From an uncultured Chloroflexota bacterium (lineage in GTDB: Bacteria; Chloroflexota; Anaerolineae; Anaerolineales; Anaerolineaceae): a DNA stretch of 22,971 nucleotides. Where the stretch lies: positions 1-22,971 of the forward strand of contig CADBKS010000024.1 in NCBI GenBank assembly GCA_902795255.1, in the 5' to 3' direction. The notes below the pieces were generated by a model that saw only the letters and a program-made list of their open reading frames with translations, was not told the DNA's origin and searched no databases. Numbering within the stretch: the stretch's first letter is position 1; every line of letters begins with the position of its first letter. Of this stretch, positions 8,125-16,475 are shown one piece after another. The translations under genes were made by a program, and so were the position numbers.

Positions 8125-9761
8125 AACAGGCCTCCTGAAAAAGCAGCTGCCAGCAAAAATGCCAACAGCAGGAATTCCCAGACCAATCCGCCGTTATTTT
8201 CCAGAATGCCGGATATATGCATAAGGATCCGGTCTGCAGCATGCATCAAAAACCCACCCAGCCTGAACAGCCAGTTCATATTCAGGAGCCTTTCCATCAG
8301 CTGCCAGAAAAGGGAAAGGGCTTCCCGGGTCCAGGCGATCACGTTTTGTGTACGGAACCGCTCAGGAAGCCACCGCATATATGCAGCCAGCATCACACCG
8401 GCCGCGAATGCGCCTGCTGAAGCGGGGACCACGCCCGAACTGAACTGCCGGTCAAAGCAGAAGAAACTGATGAAAAAATGTGTCCCGATCGCGGCCAGAA
8501 ACCCAAACGGATAGACCGAACGCATCCAGGGTTCCAGATCCGTAAATTTCCGGCCTTCCGAACGGAAGATATGGATAAATGCACCCGCTGTAAGCAGCGC
8601 CATCACGATGATAAACAGCAGATCCTTGACCGAATACGGAGCACTGACAAGTCCCAGCCAGCCGACAGCGTTCGGTGTGTAAGGAATACCGGAAAAGCAT
8701 ACCACGACCAGAGCTGCCAATATATTCATAAAAACATTATGGATCTGATATAACGAGAGTGGTGCACAGGTCAAAACGATCGATATTCCCCAGGCCGTCA
8801 GGGCATCCCGATTCCCGCTCAAAGCGCTGACAAACGCCATGGCACCGATCGCAAGGGCCGCATATGAATTACCGGAAAAAGAATTCTCCGAAAGCAGCCA
8901 GCCGACCGCACCCACAAGAGAAGCAAACCCGCCGGCCATACTCAGGAAAATGCCCAGATCCGGACTTATTTCGATCAGCGGGATCCGGCTCATGACAGGG
9001 ATAACGGTCAGCGCGGAAACAAGGCGCAGCATGGTTCCCAGACCGACCCGGGAGCTGTCCATTTCGGAATAAGGCTGTGAGATCGGGAAAATTCCCATAC
9101 GCAGAGCACAGGCCAGCATCAGAAAAACACCGGCACGGGCAGAAATAAATAACCCTTCCGAAGAAGCGGGGTCCGACATACTGTAAGCAAAACTTGCAGA
9201 AGCAAGGACCGTACCGAGAAAGCGGACTCCCAGTGCCCGCAGATAACTGCCGCGGATCCTGCCCGGACGCGTCTGGATATACTGTGTGATCAGATCGATA
9301 CCGTCAAAAATCGTCCATCCATATATCACAAATGAAAGCTTATCGGCTGATACCGATAAATATCCGACCGTCTCGATCAGCAGATAAAAAATCCAAAGAC
9401 GGGGAGCGGACTGCGGTTCCATATACGACGGGGCAGTCAGCAGCAATACCACCAGGAGCGCAGAGACCGACAGCATATACGGGTAGGAGATTTTGTCAAG
9501 AACAAATCCGATCCCCGAAATATCGGCGATATTGCCTGCAGAGGAACCGATTGAAAAAACACCCGGAATTTCCGCAGAAACGGAAGAAGCGAGTGAGCCG
9601 GTCCGCCAGAAAAGTGAGATCGTCCATCCCCAGACAAAAAGCGCAGCAAGGATCGCAGCAAACCAGGACAAACCGATATTTGGTTTTCCGCGGTTTACCA
9701 GCAATATAAAACCGGCTGCCGCCAGCAGAACCGCAACGGGGATGTACCACAAACTCAGCAT
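8121..9761 (-). CDS. NuoL/MrpA-like membrane subunit with degenerate proton-channel residues
   Basis: A 546-residue polytopic protein. GFVLDKISYPYMLSVSALL (85-103) matches the conserved FxxDxLSxxM helix of NuoL/M subunits. RMGIFPISQPYSEMD (221-235) aligns with the K-x-x-x-F-P-x-H-x-W-L-P-D-A-M segment, with Arg221 in place of the channel Lys and with the His and Trp absent. The helix near 143-161 (FVIYGWTIFDGID) carries Thr150 where the family has the conserved Glu after Trp. The C-terminal third has a long amphipathic stretch (about 465-520, WTREALSLFWQLMERLL) and a final membrane helix, reminiscent of NuoL's lateral helix. No Shine-Dalgarno sequence is visible before the ATG at 9761. It is the first gene of the overlapping trio. 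Homology is clear; function is inferred to be altered or structural. Confidence 0.72.
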   Translation of the reverse strand: MLSLWYIPVAVLLAAAGFILLVNRGKPNIGLSWFAAILAALFVWGWTISLFWRTGSLASSVSAEIPGVFSIGSSAGNIADISGIGFVLDKISYPYMLSVSALLVVLLLTAPSYMEPQSAPRLWIFYLLIETVGYLSVSADKLSFVIYGWTIFDGIDLITQYIQTRPGRIRGSYLRALGVRFLGTVLASASFAYSMSDPASSEGLFISARAGVFLMLACALRMGIFPISQPYSEMDSSRVGLGTMLRLVSALTVIPVMSRIPLIEISPDLGIFLSMAGGFASLVGAVGWLLSENSFSGNSYAALAIGAMAFVSALSGNRDALTAWGISIVLTCAPLSLYQIHNVFMNILAALVVVCFSGIPYTPNAVGWLGLVSAPYSVKDLLFIIVMALLTAGAFIHIFRSEGRKFTDLEPWMRSVYPFGFLAAIGTHFFISFFCFDRQFSSGVVPASAGAFAAGVMLAAYMRWLPERFRTQNVIAWTREALSLFWQLMERLLNMNWLFRLGGFLMHAADRILMHISGILENNGGLVWEFLLLAFLLAAAFSGGLL

Positions 9762-9884
9762 ATTACGATAACGAATTATTTACAAAAGTCAGTCAAAAGG
9801 TCCGATAAAATCAGCGGCAACAGCCTCAGAAAATATCACCGGCCAAAAGGGCAGATCGGCTCAGCCGGGAATAAACAGTACAAA

Positions 9885-9923
9885 CCTGACAGTTTAACCG
9901 ACGGCTCCGATCAAACTGTCAGG
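9885..9923 (-). terminator. Stem-loop, possible terminator of the hydantoinase gene
   Basis: An 11-bp perfect stem CCTGACAGTTT/AAACTGTCAGG (9885-9895 with 9913-9923) encloses a 17-base loop. It lies 31 bases past the stop of the minus-strand hydantoinase gene. On that strand it is followed only by TTTG, so the T tract is weak and termination is uncertain; an operator or RNA-stability role is possible. The rest of 9762-9953 holds no gene that I can see. Confidence 0.5.
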
Positions 9924-9953
9924 CTGACCTCATTTAATCCGACGGATCAACGG

Positions 9954-11375
9954 TCATTTACCGAGCGGACGGCAGTGCAGGAACCTTCCGCCGCCCCGTT
10001 TGCCTTTCCATTCACCGTCATCCACAATGATCTCCCCGCGGAGCATTACTTTGACAGGGAAACCGGTCAGTTCCATACCCTCGTAAAGATTGTAATCCGT
10101 CCGGTGCTGAGCGACATTTACGCCATACGTCACCTTTTTTCCGGGATCCCAGATCACGATATCCGCATCGGATCCGGGCTGGATACAGCCTTTCTGAGGG
10201 TAAATATTAAAAATTCTCGCCGGATTGGCACACATCAGCTGAACAAAGCGCATCGGAGAGATCCGCCCGCTGTTCACGCCCTGCGTCCACATCACAGGCA
10301 GCCGGTCACCGATACCGGGCTGTCCGTTCGGGATCTTTGTGAAATCACCGCGCCCGAGTTCCTTACCCGGCCGTTTGAACGGCTTCCCTTCATAAAGGAT
10401 CTCTTTGGTTCCGTCAAACATAAACGGACAGTGATCCGTTGCAACAACATCCATCGTCCCGTCTTCCAGCGAGCCCCAAAGGGCCGCGTTATCTTCCGGA
10501 CCGCGCATCGGCGGTGAGCAGACGAATTTCGCGCCTTCCCAGCCGCAGTCCATATCCGCCTCTGTAAACATCAGATACTGCGGGCAGGTCTCGCCGTGCA
10601 TATTGATCCCGAGATCTTTGACATAACCGAGAAGGTCAGCCTCTTCAGCAGCATTCATGTGAACGATATAGATCGGAGCATCCCCGGCGGTTCTGGAAAG
10701 CATGCAGACATTCAGGAACTCAGCTGCAGCTCCGTGCTTGGAACGGGTCCTGGCGTGCCAGACCGGATCGGTATGCCCGGCCGCCAGCGCTTCACTGATC
10801 TGCAGATCAATGAGGTCGCCGTTTTCCACATGAAACATGGAAATAATGCCATGCTCCTTCGCCTTCCGCATCGCCTGAAAGATCTCGCCGTCCTGAAGGC
10901 GCATCCTGCCGTTATAGGCCGTAAACATTTTGATCGAATTCACGCCCAGTTCGGGAAGCTTTCCGATCTCCGCAAGACTTTCCGGAGAAAACCGCGTGTA
11001 ATTCATATGCACCCCGTAATCCACGGCCGCCTTTCCAGCAGCATTTTCCTCCCAGACATGAAAGCTGTCCGTCAGTGAAGGCAGATCGTGGTTCGCGAAA
11101 TCGATCACTGTCGTCGTTCCGCCGAAAGCAGCTGCCTTTGTCCCGGTGTAATGGTCATCGGAAGAGGTCGTATTCGGCATAGGCAGGTCCAGATGAACAT
11201 GCGCATCGACACCGCCCGGCAGGATCAGTTTCCCTGAAGCGTCAATGATCTCGGCGTCAGCGAAACAGTCAAAATTCTGTCCCAGCGCCGTGATCTTCTC
11301 ACCATCGATCAGAATATCCGCACTGAACATTGCGGATTCTGTAACGATCGTACCGCCTTTAATGATTTTTTTCAT
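9954..11375 (-). CDS. Dihydropyrimidinase / D-hydantoinase-type cyclic amidohydrolase
   Basis: A 473-residue metal-dependent hydrolase of the amidohydrolase superfamily that opens cyclic ureides such as dihydrouracil or 5-substituted hydantoins. All six binuclear-metal ligands are visible: H59 and H61 in GGVDAHVHLDLP, the carboxylated Lys149 in GVNSIKMFTAY, H182 in MFHVENGDLID, H239 in IVHMNAAEEAD and D314 in VATDHCPF. Tyr154 in the same loop as Lys149 is the expected oxyanion residue. Length is typical. The start at 11375 has a GGAGGG site six bases upstream and begins with the family's IIKGGTIV strand; the longer open frame upstream is not family-like. A 189-residue gene ends 25 bases upstream on the same strand. 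No carbamoylase, dihydropyrimidine dehydrogenase or transporter lies nearby, so the natural substrate stays open. Confidence 0.93.
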   Translation of the reverse strand: MKKIIKGGTIVTESAMFSADILIDGEKITALGQNFDCFADAEIIDASGKLILPGGVDAHVHLDLPMPNTTSSDDHYTGTKAAAFGGTTTVIDFANHDLPSLTDSFHVWEENAAGKAAVDYGVHMNYTRFSPESLAEIGKLPELGVNSIKMFTAYNGRMRLQDGEIFQAMRKAKEHGIISMFHVENGDLIDLQISEALAAGHTDPVWHARTRSKHGAAAEFLNVCMLSRTAGDAPIYIVHMNAAEEADLLGYVKDLGINMHGETCPQYLMFTEADMDCGWEGAKFVCSPPMRGPEDNAALWGSLEDGTMDVVATDHCPFMFDGTKEILYEGKPFKRPGKELGRGDFTKIPNGQPGIGDRLPVMWTQGVNSGRISPMRFVQLMCANPARIFNIYPQKGCIQPGSDADIVIWDPGKKVTYGVNVAQHRTDYNLYEGMELTGFPVKVMLRGEIIVDDGEWKGKRGGGRFLHCRPLGK

Positions 11376-11400
11376 AAGGACCCTCCATAAGCCCGGTTTT

Positions 11401-11970
11401 TTATTCCAGATCCAGTCCGGAAACAGATAAGTTTCCGAGGAGAAACAGTAATTCTTTCGGAAAATCTTCGGGAAGCCCGCTCTCCGTATGTCCGGATGGA
11501 CTCCCGTATTTTTCCTCACGTTCACGCAAAAGCCGCCAGAGGTCACCCCGCTCCCGCGCATTCATCGCCAGTCCCCTGATCGATTCAGCCGTACAAAGCC
11601 TGCCGCCGGTGGTATAGAAGAAGGTAAACCGTTTCCATTCATCCGCCCGGATCGGGTGAGGAAGCATCTCCAGAGAACGCAGCTGGATCCTGAAATATTC
11701 CTCATGCGCACGCGGATGGTCCGGTTCATCCCGGAAAAGCTCAGCACGGGTCGTCAGTTCCACCCCGGCGACTTCAGCGTAATATTCGATCTGACTGCGG
11801 TGCCCCTTTGCAAAAGCAGAGGTCTGATAAAACGCGATCAGGTCCGGGTGCAGGATCTTCGGGGCCGTTTTCAGCGGGATACGGTACCAGCCCAGCAGGC
11901 GTGCGATATCCATATCTCTCGGATTCGGCATGATTGCCACCAGAACCAATGCATCATCAGATATTTCCAT
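11401..11970 (-). CDS. Conserved protein of unknown function upstream of hydantoinase
   Basis: A 189-residue soluble protein without signal peptide or membrane segment. The N-terminal two-thirds has a distinctive pattern: RDMDIARLLGWYRIP (18-32), then a stretch with AFYQTSAF, IEYYAEV, RAELFRDEPDHPRAHEEYFRI and LPHPI, then a TFFYTTGG turn. I recall similar sequences as hypothetical proteins in Chloroflexota and cyanobacteria, sometimes fused to a DUF559-type endonuclease domain; here that C-terminal nuclease part is absent. The conserved aromatic and Arg/His residues look like a small-molecule or nucleic-acid binding fold, but I cannot name a function. The ribosome site before 11970 is weak. 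The gene is probably co-transcribed with the hydantoinase (25-base gap). It is divergent from the VWA gene across a 214-base gap with no clear promoter. Confidence 0.72.
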   Translation of the reverse strand: MEISDDALVLVAIMPNPRDMDIARLLGWYRIPLKTAPKILHPDLIAFYQTSAFAKGHRSQIEYYAEVAGVELTTRAELFRDEPDHPRAHEEYFRIQLRSLEMLPHPIRADEWKRFTFFYTTGGRLCTAESIRGLAMNARERGDLWRLLREREEKYGSPSGHTESGLPEDFPKELLFLLGNLSVSGLDLE

Positions 11971-12184
11971 AATTCCATTATAATTGCATTCCTCTGTTCA
12001 GCCTTTATGAATTTTCGATCCGCGTCCCCGGAAAATCCGTGTCCGATGTATTTTCGTCCCGACCATGGGCTTTTTTGCAATAATGATCCGCACGGACCGG
12101 TAAAAATGTCGTCCGTCCGGCGACCACTTCCACCTTCCTTTGCCATATACTCACATCAGAATCAATTACAGGAGGATGCAAAAC

Positions 12185-12841
12185 ATGAACGGAATTTGTG
12201 AAATGGTTTTTATTCTTGACTGCAGCGGATCCATGCGCAGCCTTAAGGCCGATACGATCGGCGGTTTCAACAGTATGGTCGCAAAGGAGCGGGCTGATGA
12301 CGTCAATGGCATGATCACAGCGGCCCTGTTTAACGGGAATCTGGAGATCCCCTTTGACCGCGTAGATCTGAAAGATGTGCCGGAAATGACCGAAGAGATC
12401 TATGATCCGCGCGGATGCACTGCGCTTTATGACGCAGTCGGCCGCATGATCATGCGGGTAAAAAACCACCGGAAGGATCTGGCTCCGAACGAGATCCCGC
12501 TAAAAACCGTCTTTGTGATCACGACCGACGGATATGAAAACGCGAGCCGGGATTTCAGCGGTCCCCGGCTGCGAAGGCTTATTGAGCAGCAGAAAGAAGA
12601 AGGCTGGGAATTTCTTTACCTCGGTGCAAACATCGATGCATCCGCTGAAGCAGATAGGATCGGAATCAGGGCTGACCGGGCTGTCCGCTACCACGCGGAT
12701 CCGCGGGGGATCCGAAGAAACTTTGAATCGCTCGGGGACACACTTTCCTGCTATGCGCAGTCAGTGCCATCCGAGAGGATCTCTCCGCACTGGGCAGAAG
12801 ATATCGAAGCAGATTACTTTTCAAGGGAATCCGACCGCTGA
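12185..12841 (+). CDS. von Willebrand factor A (VWA) domain protein
   Basis: A 218-residue protein made almost entirely of one VWA domain, which binds a divalent cation and usually mediates protein contacts. The metal-ion-dependent adhesion site is complete: D12-x-S14-x-S16 in FILDCSGSM, Thr79 in GCTALYDAVG and Asp115 in ITTDGYENASRD. FLYLGANIDASAEA (after residue 130) is typical of this stand-alone bacterial subfamily. There is no signal peptide, so it acts in the cytoplasm. Two in-frame ATGs exist at 12176 and 12185; the AGGAGG at 12170-12175 abuts the first and is nine bases from the second, so 12185 is chosen. No MoxR ATPase or other usual VWA partner is adjacent, so its role cannot be inferred from context. 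Confidence 0.93.
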   Translation: MNGICEMVFILDCSGSMRSLKADTIGGFNSMVAKERADDVNGMITAALFNGNLEIPFDRVDLKDVPEMTEEIYDPRGCTALYDAVGRMIMRVKNHRKDLAPNEIPLKTVFVITTDGYENASRDFSGPRLRRLIEQQKEEGWEFLYLGANIDASAEADRIGIRADRAVRYHADPRGIRRNFESLGDTLSCYAQSVPSERISPHWAEDIEADYFSRESDR

Positions 12842-12860
12842 TCCGGCGGATCTTTCCCGG

Positions 12861-12905
12861 ATAACAAAAAGCGGGATGGCTGTAAGTATCCCGCTTTTTT
12901 GTTAT
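12861..12905. terminator. Bidirectional intrinsic terminator
   Basis: The inverted repeat GCGGGAT/ATCCCGC (12871-12877 with 12888-12894) is extended by A5/T6 runs and ATAAC/GTTAT with one bulged T, around a 10-base loop. T-rich on the plus strand and T-rich on the minus strand, it can end transcription of both the VWA gene (+) and the large Thr-Pro surface protein gene (-), which converge here. Confidence 0.9.
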
Positions 12906-12976
12906 AACCATCCCGTTTCCGACAGGCCGTTCCGGATATAGGCGGCAGCCGTGTTCTGCTGCCGAACCATCTTTAT

Positions 12977-14449
12977 TCACGGGCGCGGCGTCTTCGTCGG
13001 TCTCGGTGTCTGCGTCGGGCTCATGGTTTTTGTCGGCTTCGGCGTAACGGTCGGGCGAAGTTCATCAACGGCGGTCGGCATGGCCGGTGTCTGCGTCGGT
13101 TTGGGAGTCCGTGTCGCGGTCGGTGTGACCGCCGGGCGCGGAGTCTTTGTCGGCTTGAGTGTCCGTGTCGGTGTCGGCGTGATCGTCGGACGCGGAGTCT
13201 TTGTTGGTTTTGGCGTTCTTGTCGCAGTCGGTGCGATCGTCGGACGCAGGGTCTTTGTCGGCTTGGGAGTCCGTGTCACAGTCGGTGCGACCGTCGGACG
13301 CGGAGTCCGTGTCGGCTTCGGCGTTTTTGTCGGCCTGGGCATCCATGTTGGCGTCGGTGTTTTTGTCGGGTACCGGCTCCCTGACGGTCTCGGCGTCTTT
13401 GTCGGGCTCAGTGTTTTCGTTGGTTTCGGCGTCGCTGTCGGGCGAAGTTCTTCAGCAGGTGTAGGCGTCACCTGTGTGACCGGCGGTTTAGGCGTCCTTG
13501 TCGCAGTCGGGATTGCCGTCACCTTCGGAGTCCGTGTCGGCGTTGGCGTCTTTGTCGGATAACGAACCACCGTCGGTTTCGGCGTGCTCGTCGGCTTTGG
13601 TGTTCTCGTCGCTGTCGGCGTACGGGTCGGCATCAGAGTTCTTGTCGGCTTGAGTGTCTTCGTCGCTGTCGGCGTGCTCGTCGGGACCGGGGTTTTTGTC
13701 GGGACAGGTGTTTTCGTGGCAGTGGGTTTCGGGGTCGGTGTTTTTGTCGGGCTGACATCCTTTATCCACTGGGCGTACAGTACGATATTGCCTTCCATTC
13801 GGACGGCTTTGCCCGGCCGATAAGCTGTCCCGCTTCCGTCCGCTGCGGTGTTCCAGCCGGAAAAAGTATAGCCCTTTCTTGTAAATGCAATATCAGAACC
13901 GCTGGCAGTGTTGTATTTTACTTTCAGGCTGGTCCCCGCCTCCGTTTTCTGGGAAGCGATCCTGCCGCCCGACGCACCGTTTCCTTTATAAGTGATGGAA
14001 AAGGATGCCTGTCTGTGTCTCCCCGTGATCCCTTCCGGGCACTGCCACCAGGCGTACAGCGTATACCCTTTAAAGGACTCATTGTAATAATGGATGATCG
14101 CCTCATCGTTGACCGTCCATTTTTCACCGCCGGGGAATATTTCGATCAGCCCCTCGTCAATATCTTCCTTGATGCTCCATCCGAGGAACGAACAGTTTTT
14201 CCGCGAAAAGGGCTTGTCAGCGGTTCCCGCATTTGACGCATTTTTCTTAAGGATAACAGCAGTACCCGATGCACGCTGATCCGATATACTGCCCGAATCG
14301 GCGCCGTTCCCGCTGTATCTGATCGTAAAGGTTTCTTCGGCACGTACGGAATAAAATACACACATGCAAAAAACGCATAATAACAGTGACTGAAAAACAG
14401 GCACAGCGAAAGCCTTTTTCCACCGGGTCAAAACAAAATGCTCTCTCAT
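12977..14449 (-). CDS. Secreted surface protein: two InlB-type beta repeats plus long Thr-Pro tail
   Basis: A 490-residue protein. Residues 1-37 form a signal peptide with basic start, hydrophobic core (15-33) and probable cleavage after VRA. Two Listeria-Bacteroides (InlB B, Flg_new-type) repeats follow: a divergent one at about 41-135, ending YTLYAWW, and a canonical one at about 150-228, containing [19 protein letters not shown] and ending LYAQW. From 234 to the end the chain is almost only Thr, Pro, Lys and Arg. It includes four 18-residue units (385-456) and two copies of an ELRPTxTPKPTKT block. There is no LPXTG, membrane anchor or other sorting signal at the C-terminus. The ribosome site is weak and distant (TAGGGTG). 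It likely acts outside the cell as an extended stalk or wall-spanning element; the ligand is unknown. Confidence 0.82.
   Translation of the reverse strand: MREHFVLTRWKKAFAVPVFQSLLLCVFCMCVFYSVRAEETFTIRYSGNGADSGSISDQRASGTAVILKKNASNAGTADKPFSRKNCSFLGWSIKEDIDEGLIEIFPGGEKWTVNDEAIIHYYNESFKGYTLYAWWQCPEGITGRHRQASFSITYKGNGASGGRIASQKTEAGTSLKVKYNTASGSDIAFTRKGYTFSGWNTAADGSGTAYRPGKAVRMEGNIVLYAQWIKDVSPTKTPTPKPTATKTPVPTKTPVPTSTPTATKTLKPTRTLMPTRTPTATRTPKPTSTPKPTVVRYPTKTPTPTRTPKVTAIPTATRTPKPPVTQVTPTPAEELRPTATPKPTKTLSPTKTPRPSGSRYPTKTPTPTWMPRPTKTPKPTRTPRPTVAPTVTRTPKPTKTLRPTIAPTATRTPKPTKTPRPTITPTPTRTLKPTKTPRPAVTPTATRTPKPTQTPAMPTAVDELRPTVTPKPTKTMSPTQTPRPTKTPRP
13082..13297 (-). repeat. Four tandem 54-bp units encoding 18-residue Thr-Pro repeats
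   Basis: Within the Thr-Pro tail, four consecutive 18-residue units ([18 protein letters not shown] and three variants) are encoded by degenerate 54-bp repeats. The units differ at several codons, so the array is imperfect and not a fresh expansion. Related but longer repeated blocks flank it at the protein level. Confidence 0.8.
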
Positions 14450-14730
14450 CTTTGAATAACACCCTACCGGCTGTCAGAGGCTGCGAATCGTGCCTCAACA
14501 GGATAAAAAATGATAAAACCATTGTTTGAGAATTATATCAGATTTTTTAAGATTAAACGAAGTGCCATTTTTGATTTCTCACAGGATTTCTCTGAAATCG
14601 GGTTTACGATTTTTATGCCGGACAGCTTATTGTTTAACCTTAAAACTTTTTAAATTTACGCAAAAATCATATTCCGGTTTTATTATTTTGCTTTATAATG
14701 AACACAGTATAAAAAGCGATGGAGACAAAT
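14450..14730. promoter_or_regulatory. Divergent intergenic region with two -10-like boxes
   Basis: This 281-base AT-rich gap separates the minus-strand surface-protein gene from the plus-strand M24 operon. A TATAAT on the minus strand (14532-14537) lies 83 bases before the surface-protein ATG, and a TATAAT on the plus strand (14694-14699) lies 31 bases before the M24 ATG. Neither has a good -35 hexamer at the usual spacing. I see no gene or RNA structure in it. Confidence 0.45.
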
Positions 14731-15831
14731 ATGAGCGAAAAAACAGCCCTTCTGGATAACCTGATCGAAAAATACGGCTGTGATGCAGCAGCCTTTATTC
14801 CCAGCGCCAATTTCACCTGGCTGACCGGACAGTCCAAACATTTGATGGAACGTCCCACAACACTGCTTTACCGTCCGGGGAAAAAGGCAGCCCTGGTCAT
14901 TGCCGGTTTTGAAGTCGATGCGGCGCCCGAAATGGATATTCCGGTCGAAGTGTTCCCGTTTTCCGACGTTCCCTCCGAATGGGGAGAAGCGTTCCGCAAG
15001 GCGGGGGAATATCTGGGTCTTTCCGGGAAAAAAATCGCCGTAGAGCCCCCGAATTTCCGCTTTTTTGAGTACCGTTTCCTGATGGACGCGGTCCCGGACT
15101 GCACCATCAGCGGAGAGCAGCCGCTCTTCACCGAACTCCGGCTGCGGAAAACCGAACAGGAACTTGCCTGGATGCGCAAGGCCGCAATTATCGCACAGGA
15201 TGCGCTGGAAGAAACACTGAAGCTCGTCAGACCCGGTGTTACCGAACGGCAGCTTTCCGCGGAGCTGGTATCTCAGATGCTGCGTCTGGGAAGTGAGCCC
15301 AGACTGCCCTTTGATCCGATCGTCGGATCCGGGCCGAACTCAGCCAACCCGCACGCGGAAGTCTCCGACAGAGAGGTCTGCAGGGGCGATTTTCTGCTGT
15401 TTGACTGGGGAGCCCGCTATCACGGATACTGTTCCGATATTACGAGGACCTTCGTCGTAGGGGAAGCATCTGATAAGCAAATCGAGATCTACAACACGGT
15501 ACTGGCCGCCAACCGTGCGGCACTTGCGGCCGTCCGCCCCGGTGTCACCGCCGGAAGCATTGATGATGCGGGCCGCGCTGTGATCGAAAAAAACGGATAC
15601 GGCCCATTTTTCACGCACCGGATCGGCCACGGGCTTGGCATGGAAGAACACGAAGAGCCCTATATTTTCGGTGGAAATCCCGTGGTCCTTGAAACAGGCA
15701 TGTGTTTTTCGGATGAACCGGGGATCTATCTGCCGGACTGGGGCGGTGTAAGAATTGAAGACGACATCACGGTAACGGCGGACGCGGGCCGTTCTGTCAG
15801 CGATTTTCCGCGTGAATTGAGAGTTTTATGA
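14731..15831 (+). CDS. M24 family metallopeptidase (Xaa-Pro aminopeptidase/dipeptidase type)
   Basis: A 366-residue cytoplasmic peptidase, expected to remove residues N-terminal to proline. The N-terminal creatinase-like domain spans about 1-130 and the pita-bread catalytic domain 140-366. All five metal ligands are present: Asp225 and Asp236 (FDWGARYHGYCSDITRTF), His300 (HRIGHGLGMEEHE), Glu329 (SDEPGIY) and Glu343 (GVRIEDD), plus His208 in ANPHAE. The ATG at 14731 is chosen over 14719 because GGAGA at 14721-14725 is well placed for it and overlaps the earlier ATG. It is the first gene of a tightly packed operon; its stop overlaps the next start by ATGA. With so many Pro-rich proteins encoded nearby, proline-peptide turnover is a natural but unproven role. 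Confidence 0.95.
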   Translation: MSEKTALLDNLIEKYGCDAAAFIPSANFTWLTGQSKHLMERPTTLLYRPGKKAALVIAGFEVDAAPEMDIPVEVFPFSDVPSEWGEAFRKAGEYLGLSGKKIAVEPPNFRFFEYRFLMDAVPDCTISGEQPLFTELRLRKTEQELAWMRKAAIIAQDALEETLKLVRPGVTERQLSAELVSQMLRLGSEPRLPFDPIVGSGPNSANPHAEVSDREVCRGDFLLFDWGARYHGYCSDITRTFVVGEASDKQIEIYNTVLAANRAALAAVRPGVTAGSIDDAGRAVIEKNGYGPFFTHRIGHGLGMEEHEEPYIFGGNPVVLETGMCFSDEPGIYLPDWGGVRIEDDITVTADAGRSVSDFPRELRVL

Positions 15832-16475
15832 GAATACAGGAAGTTCGTTTCGAAACCCTTCACGCCGTTCCGTACATCTGCGGACCGATCGACAACAACA
15901 CCTATGTTCTTTTCGATGAGGACAGCAAGGACTGTGTTGTCATCGACCCGTCTTTTGCTTTTGACCGTGTTCTGGGACATGTCAGCGAATCAGGGTATAC
16001 GCCCCGGGAATACTGGCTGACCCACGGACATTATGATCATTTTGTCGGTACAGCATATCCCGAATCCCTCGCGTCGGGGGTCCGGGCGCGGCTGCACCCG
16101 CTGGACAGGGTCCTTTTTGACGAAGGGCGCACAACAATGAGAAAAGCGATCCCCAGAATTGCAAACAGTCCGGAACCCCGGTACGACCTTTCAGACGGCA
16201 TGATCCTGAATGTGGGGAAATACGAATTCGAAGTTCTGTTCACCCCGGGTCATGCTCCGGGACACTGCTGTTTTTACTGCGAAAAAGCAGGCTGGCTGTT
16301 TTCGGGGGATCTGGTCTTTTATCACAGTTACGGACGCACAGACCTTACCGGCGGAAATGAAGCGGTACTGATGAAAAGCATTCGGGAAAGGATCCTCTGC
16401 CTCCCGCCCGAAACACTGATCCTGCCCGGGCATGAGGACTACACCACGGTCCGGGACGAGAAAGTTTTCTACTGA
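15828..16475 (+). CDS. Metallo-beta-lactamase-fold hydrolase (glyoxalase II-like)
   Basis: A 215-residue zinc hydrolase of the MBL superfamily. Metal ligands are visible as H66-x-H68-x-D70-H71 (THGHYDH), His146 in TPGHAPGHCCFY, Asp161 in FSGDLVF and His202 in LPGHED. The early NNTYVLFD and VVIDPS strands are typical of the hydroxyacylglutathione-hydrolase-like subgroup, which acts on thioesters or similar small metabolites. The usual C-terminal ETTIGxExxxNP motif is altered to EDYTTVRDEKVFY. It overlaps the M24 gene by four bases and its own stop shares one base with the following ATG (TGATG), so translation is coupled. There is no signal peptide. The substrate cannot be named. Confidence 0.93.
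   Translation: MRIQEVRFETLHAVPYICGPIDNNTYVLFDEDSKDCVVIDPSFAFDRVLGHVSESGYTPREYWLTHGHYDHFVGTAYPESLASGVRARLHPLDRVLFDEGRTTMRKAIPRIANSPEPRYDLSDGMILNVGKYEFEVLFTPGHAPGHCCFYCEKAGWLFSGDLVFYHSYGRTDLTGGNEAVLMKSIRERILCLPPETLILPGHEDYTTVRDEKVFY

Noticed and set aside
6098..9761. Assignment as part of a standard NADH dehydrogenase or group 4 hydrogenase operon.
   Set aside because: No peripheral-arm, iron-sulphur or other nuo/hyc genes adjoin, and key channel residues are missing.
13082..13297. Regular 54-bp periodicity, considered as a CRISPR array.
   Set aside because: Units are contiguous, in frame and imperfect, with no spacers; they encode an 18-residue protein repeat.
12951..13562. A 203-residue plus-strand open frame rich in Val, Gly and Phe (VFVGLGV repeats).
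   Set aside because: It is the reverse complement of the Thr-Pro repeat codons of the minus-strand surface protein, which has a signal peptide and recognisable domains.
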